Shown here in pieces: positions 6,911-9,643 of a stretch of DNA of 9,643 nucleotides. The notes beneath the pieces were generated by a model that saw only the letters and a program-made list of their open reading frames with translations, made no database searches and was not told the DNA's origin. Source of the stretch: Clostridia bacterium (GTDB lineage: Bacteria; Bacillota; Clostridia; Oscillospirales; CAG-272); assembly GCA_017453085.1 (NCBI GenBank), contig JAFTKV010000186.1:1-9643 (forward strand). The letters are read 5' to 3'. The position numbers and the translations under genes are program-made. The stretch's first letter is position 1; every line of letters begins with the position of its first letter.

Positions 6911-7402
6911 TCACTCGTTTCCTGATGTTTTTCCCAGCTCGTATCGCAGAATCGGGTCTTTTCCGCAACGGACGGTTCCCTGCACGCCCTTCAGCGATGC
7001 CAGCACCTCCGTATTGGTGACGATGAGAGGAGTCAGCGTGCTGTACCCGCGGGAGCGGATCAGCTCCAGATCCACCTCTGCCAGCAGATCACCGACCTGC
7101 ACCCGATCTCTCTCCTTCACCGCGGCACGAAAGCCTTCCCCACCCAGCTCCACGGTGTCGATGCCGATGTGTAAAAGCAGCTCCAGACCATCGTCGCTCA
7201 GCAGATTGTAGGCGTGGAGCGTCTCGGCAACGCCCACCACGATTCCGTTGCAGGGACTGCAAAATCTGCCGCCTGCGGGTGCGATGGCGATACCATCCCC
7301 CAGCATTCCCTCTGCAAACGCGGGATCGGGCAGCGTGGACAGGGGCACCGGCTTGCCGTCCGCCGGCGAGGGCAGCTGGCTCAGTTGTGATTGTTTGTTC
7401 AT
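6911..7402 (-). CDS. PTS EIIA component, glucose family (IIA-Glc/Crr-like)
   Basis: This 163-residue protein is a complete single-domain IIA-Glc. It accepts phosphate from HPr and passes it to the EIIB domain encoded next. Both family histidines are present: His63 in ETLHAYNLLSDDG and the phosphorylated His78 in LLLHIGIDTVELGG. Other landmarks are IAIAPAGG (39-45), GRFCSPCNGIVV and LTPLIVTN. An in-frame upstream extension to 7510 exists, but AAAGGA seven bases before the ATG at 7402 and the usual family N-terminus favour this start; the extension would run into two terminators. The gene is followed after five bases by EIICB. A TATGAT hexamer at 7458-7463 could be its -10, but no good -35 is visible, so the promoter is weak, activator-dependent, or upstream. 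Confidence 0.92.
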   Translation of the reverse strand: MNKQSQLSQLPSPADGKPVPLSTLPDPAFAEGMLGDGIAIAPAGGRFCSPCNGIVVGVAETLHAYNLLSDDGLELLLHIGIDTVELGGEGFRAAVKERDRVQVGDLLAEVDLELIRSRGYSTLTPLIVTNTEVLASLKGVQGTVRCGKDPILRYELGKTSGNE

Positions 7403-7473
7403 AGGATCATCCTTTCCAAGATCGTTCGTTTGCAATAGTTTTACCAACCGTCGGGAAATCATACGGGCAAAAT

Positions 7474-7496
7474 AAAAAAAGCCCGACCTTCGTCGG
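7474..7496 (-). terminator. Second of two tandem terminators after the tRNA operon
   Basis: On the minus strand CCGAC-GAAG-GTCGG (7483-7496) is followed by GC and seven T (7474-7480). The stem is only five GC-rich pairs but A/T flanks extend it. T also flanks the other side (7498-7502), so it could act in both directions. It sits between the tRNA genes and the PTS genes. Confidence 0.65.
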
Positions 7497-7508
7497 ATTT
7501 TTGAAATC

Positions 7509-7535
7509 AAAAAATGCCTCCCCGATTGGGAAGGC
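7509..7535 (-). terminator. First terminator of the tRNA operon
   Basis: On the minus strand GCCTTCCC (7528-7535), loop AATC and GGGGAGGC (7516-7523) form an 8-bp stem with one G-T pair, followed by A and six T (7509-7514). It lies about 27 bases past the 3' end of tRNA-His, the right place to end that transcript. Confidence 0.85.
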
Positions 7536-7561
7536 TATATAAACAGCGCACATTTGCTGTT

Positions 7562-7638
7562 TGGGGTGAGCGATGGGAGTCGAACCCACGACCTCCAGGG
7601 CCACAACCTGGCGCTCTAACCAACTGAGCTACGCCCAC
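7562..7638 (-). tRNA. tRNA-His (anticodon GTG)
   Basis: The gene folds as a standard cloverleaf: acceptor GTGGGCG/CGCTCAC (one G-T pair), D arm TAGCTCAGTTGGTTAGAGC, anticodon stem CCAGG/CCTGG with loop TTGTGGC giving anticodon GTG, and a T arm with GGGTTCGACTCCC. A G at 7639 just before position 1 faces a C at position 73, the extra G-1:C73 pair that marks tRNA-His. CCA is encoded (7562-7564). It is the third and last tRNA of the operon. Confidence 0.96.
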
Positions 7639-7676
7639 CATATATAGGAAAGCAAATGTAACGCGATTTATTGAAT

Positions 7677-7753
7677 TGGCGCCCCCGGAGGGACTCGAAC
7701 CCCCGACCTACTGCTTAGAAGGCAGTTGCTCTATCCAGCTGAGCTACGGAAGC
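7677..7753 (-). tRNA. tRNA-Arg (anticodon TCT)
   Basis: The minus strand gives acceptor GCTTCCG/CGGGGGC, D arm TAGCTCAGCTGGATAGAGC, anticodon stem ACTGC/GCAGT with loop CTTCTAA (anticodon TCT, reading AGA and probably AGG), a T arm with TTCGAGT loop, discriminator G and encoded CCA (7677-7679). Two neighbouring acceptor pairs are U-G wobbles (positions 3-70 and 4-69). It is the middle gene of the three. Confidence 0.95.
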
Positions 7754-7755
7754 AG

Positions 7756-7779
7756 ATTTTTCAGCGTGTGCTGAAAAAT
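7756..7779. repeat. Perfect hairpin between tRNA-Arg and tRNA-Gly
   Basis: ATTTTTCAGC (7756-7765) and GCTGAAAAAT (7770-7779) form a perfect 10-bp stem with a 4-base loop. It nearly fills the 28-base gap between the two tRNAs. The G/C part is only four pairs at the loop end and no T-run lies beyond the stem, so it is more likely a processing structure than a terminator. Confidence 0.65.
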
Positions 7780-7781
7780 GT

Positions 7782-7855
<74 letters not shown>

Positions 7856-7870
7856 ATTTCGTGCCTAAGT

Positions 7871-7899
7871 ATGATACCACATCTCTTTCCATTTGTCAA
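7871..7899 (-). promoter_or_regulatory. Promoter of the tRNA Gly-Arg-His operon
   Basis: On the minus strand a perfect TTGACA (7894-7899), a 17-base spacer and TATCAT (7871-7876) lie just upstream of tRNA-Gly. An A/T-rich stretch at 7900-7933 precedes the -35 and resembles an UP element, as expected for a stable-RNA promoter. Confidence 0.9.
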
Positions 7900-7937
7900 T
7901 AGTTTTTTCGAATTTTTTCAAAAAAATTTTTCACCCC

Positions 7938-7966
7938 AAAAAACCGAGAGGCAAGCCTCTCGGTTT
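7938..7966 (-). terminator. Terminator of the solute-binding protein gene
   Basis: AAACCGAGAGGC (7941-7952) and GCCTCTCGGTTT (7955-7966) are complementary around AA. On the minus strand the stem ends in six T (7938-7943), 35 bases after the stop codon of the solute-binding protein gene. A T-run is also present on the plus strand (7964-7968), so it is symmetric, but no rightward gene ends here. Confidence 0.88.
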
Positions 7967-8000
7967 TTGTATGATTGGATCATGGTAGGATCAGCGGAAT

Positions 8001-9530
8001 TTACGCTGCGGAAGCGTTCTCCAACTTAGCGATCTCATCCAGGATGTCTTCCAGACCGGACTTCCAGGTGCCCTCTACACGGGTGATGGAGTTGTAGCCG
8101 TTCTTGGACTTAACAGCATTTCTCAGCCAGTCGCCCATGCCGTTCATTTCCTGAGAGAACTGCCATACGTATACGAAGTCGGAGTAGATGCTTGCGTCCA
8201 TCAGGTTGATCATGTCAGCGTCGTCACTACCGCGGGAGTACTTGATCTTAACGGCAGAGTCGAAGTATACGGGACGAACGGAGTTACGGGACTCCAGCTC
8301 CATAGCATCCAGAATCAGGGCAGCCTCGGGGATCTGCTCGGAACCGTTGTTGATGCCGTACAGCTGAACGCCGTCGTGGATGGAGGATACGTAGAAGGAC
8401 TGCTCAGTGGAGAGCTTGGGGTTAGGAATGATACCGTAGTTATCTTCCATCTCCTGCAGATACAGCTCAGCCTGGTTCAGACGACCGGATGCGAAGACTG
8501 CTTCGTTTGCAACCAGCTTCATCATAGCCTTGTTGTATTCGCCGCCGTAGTTGTATACGCCGTTCTTCTGCAGCAGGTTGTAGAACTTGGTCATAAAGCC
8601 TTCCAGCTGGCCGTTGCCTCTGACCATGGTCAGCTGAATGGTACCGTCCTCATGACGGTAGCTGTACTGAACGCCTGCGGAAATGGACAGACCGTTGGTG
8701 TTATCCCATACGGGCTGTGCAATTGCCAGCATATCGCCGTCGGAGGTCTTGTCATCGCCGTCGGTATCGTTCCAGATACCCTCGGTCATGGTGGTCAGCT
8801 TATCCAGAGTCCACTCGCCGTTACGAACGATGTCGTAAATGTTACCGTACTCAGTGCCCAGGTACTCGTTGTACAGAGTATGGTTCACGAAGTAGCAGTA
8901 GTAGCCGCCGGAATAACGCAGGCACAGGTCACCGGTAACCCAGTAACGGCCGTTACCGATCTGCAGAGCGTCGTTGTATCCCTTTGCCCAGTAAGGAGCG
9001 TCCAGGTTCAGATAGCCGGCTGCTTGGGGGAAGTCAACCTCCAGCATGCTCAGGTCGTATACACAGCCGTCCAGAGCCAGCTGAACGTCGTCGTACTGAC
9101 GTGCGCCCAGGATGTCGTAGTCGGCGGTGCCTGCAATCAGCTGAGAGCCGATGGTAGCACTCAGGTTGTTGTCGGTGGAGAACACCAGGTCGATGTCGCA
9201 GTTGAAGTAGCTCTTGATCTTCTCGATACGGGCGAAGATCGCAATGTCAACCGTGTCCTCGCTGTCCTCATCGGGGGGCAGGATGGAACGCTCGTGGAAC
9301 GTGTCACCGGCGTGAGCGTCGGTTTCGGAAACCGCGAAGTTGATGACGGCGCCACCCATATCCACCTTGGGCAGATCAGACAAGCTGTACTTGGTCTCGC
9401 CGGGTTCGGTGGTATTGGTAGGAGGAGTCGTGTTCGAAGTGGTGTTGTCTTCTGCACAGGATGCCAGCATCAGAGCGGAGGTGGCACACAGTCCAAAAGC
9501 AAGCATCAGGGCTGTAATTTTCTTTCTCAT
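8001..9530 (-). CDS. Extracellular solute-binding lipoprotein (ABC transporter type)
   Basis: The 509-residue protein begins with a lipoprotein signal peptide (MRKKITALMLAFGLCATSAL, then MLASC, lipid-bearing Cys25), followed by a threonine/asparagine/proline-rich tether (about 29-45) and a large acidic, aromatic-rich domain typical of sugar- or oligosaccharide-binding proteins of gut Clostridia. Residues 255-266 (DTDGDDKTSDGD) form an EF-hand-like acidic loop that could bind calcium. The protein would bind substrate outside the membrane and deliver it to an ABC permease; no permease genes are in the window, so they may lie upstream or elsewhere. Substrate is unknown; carbohydrate is my guess. 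AAAGGA eight bases before the ATG supports the start. A terminator follows. A short gene end lies upstream (9595-9643) on the same strand, so the two may be cotranscribed. Confidence 0.82.
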   Translation of the reverse strand: MRKKITALMLAFGLCATSALMLASCAEDNTTSNTTPPTNTTEPGETKYSLSDLPKVDMGGAVINFAVSETDAHAGDTFHERSILPPDEDSEDTVDIAIFARIEKIKSYFNCDIDLVFSTDNNLSATIGSQLIAGTADYDILGARQYDDVQLALDGCVYDLSMLEVDFPQAAGYLNLDAPYWAKGYNDALQIGNGRYWVTGDLCLRYSGGYYCYFVNHTLYNEYLGTEYGNIYDIVRNGEWTLDKLTTMTEGIWNDTDGDDKTSDGDMLAIAQPVWDNTNGLSISAGVQYSYRHEDGTIQLTMVRGNGQLEGFMTKFYNLLQKNGVYNYGGEYNKAMMKLVANEAVFASGRLNQAELYLQEMEDNYGIIPNPKLSTEQSFYVSSIHDGVQLYGINNGSEQIPEAALILDAMELESRNSVRPVYFDSAVKIKYSRGSDDADMINLMDASIYSDFVYVWQFSQEMNGMGDWLRNAVKSKNGYNSITRVEGTWKSGLEDILDEIAKLENASAA

Positions 9531-9568
9531 ATGTATTATCCTTTCATAATAAGATACGAATGAATATT

Positions 9569-9586
9569 GTACCGATCAATCGGTGC
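9569..9586. promoter_or_regulatory. Short palindrome upstream of the solute-binding protein gene
   Basis: ACCGAT-CA-ATCGGT (9571-9584) is a 6-2-6 inverted repeat, extended by one wobble and one G-C pair. It lies about 40 bases upstream of the start codon, in the short gap after the preceding gene. It could be an operator or a weak RNA hairpin. A TACAAT overlaps its downstream edge but has no good -35. Confidence 0.35.
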
Positions 9587-9594
9587 TTCCCGAA

Positions 9595-9643
9595 TCAGGC
9601 AAGAGGCGTGCCGTCGGGGGTGAACAGCGGAAGCTTTTCCAGA
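9595..9643 (-). CDS. C-terminal end of an unidentified gene (runs off the right edge)
   Basis: One minus-strand frame reads LEKLPLFTPDGTPLA followed by TGA at 9595-9597. The reading looks protein-like and lies 64 bases upstream of the solute-binding protein gene on the same strand, where a transporter-operon neighbour would be expected. It is too short to assign a family, and the frame is chosen by its plausible composition and ending only. Confidence 0.5.
   Translation of the reverse strand, partial: LEKLPLFTPDGTPLA

Noticed and set aside
6906..6968. Upstream in-frame start for the EIICB protein (21 more residues)
   Set aside because: It would lie inside the EIIA gene and adds a basic stretch not seen in the family; the Met at 6905 directly after the EIIA stop fits better.
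5799..7211. Open frame of 470 codons on the plus strand opposite the PTS genes
   Set aside because: Its composition (rich in His, Gln, Arg, Asp) is the mirror of membrane-protein codons on the other strand, where EIICB and EIIA are certain.
8376..9563. Open frame of 395 codons on the plus strand opposite the solute-binding protein gene
   Set aside because: It is a valine/glutamine-rich antisense shadow; the minus-strand frame has a signal peptide, lipobox, ribosome site and terminator.

Overview
The window looks like chromosomal DNA from an uncultured gut-type member of the Clostridia (Bacillota), perhaps Oscillospirales or Christensenellales. The case rests on GC-rich genes with strong AGGAGG/AAAGGA ribosome sites, AT-rich intergenic gaps with near-consensus sigma-A promoters, lipoprotein signal peptides, a solute-binding protein of a kind common in gut Clostridia, and a Gram-positive style glucose-family PTS. 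The lineage is inferred; no phylogenetic marker gene is present.

Layout. At the left edge is the start of a lipoprotein gene read leftward (1-98). It is divergent from a five-gene rightward run at 318-5024. That run has a clear TTGACA/GATAAT promoter at 260-288 and encodes an SPFH/prohibitin-like membrane scaffold protein, a DUF4234-type small membrane protein, a six-helix membrane protein of unknown function, a two-helix membrane protein with a C-terminal four-cysteine motif, and a larger membrane protein whose C-terminal half is a paralogue of the fourth product. It ends at a short non-coding segment (5025-5198) with three hairpins, one of them a clear rightward terminator.

Everything to the right is read leftward. 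A PTS pair at 5199-7402 (EIIA, then EIICB of the glucose family) would import and phosphorylate a hexose or related sugar. Upstream of it are two tandem terminators and a three-gene tRNA operon transcribed in the order Gly(TCC), Arg(TCT), His(GTG) from a strong promoter at 7871-7899. A hairpin terminator at 7938-7966 separates this from a 509-residue lipoprotein solute-binding protein (8001-9530). The last 15 codons of another leftward gene lie at the right edge.

The most interesting part is the SPFH-led run. Its last two genes share a module of two membrane helices, an RLxDRSxxGxV motif, a beta-rich region and CxxC...CxxC. The last protein also carries an N-terminal helical region that may resemble the third gene's product. 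I infer a membrane complex organised by the SPFH protein; its function is not visible from sequence. The PTS, tRNA and transporter parts are ordinary apart from some local structures listed in the findings.
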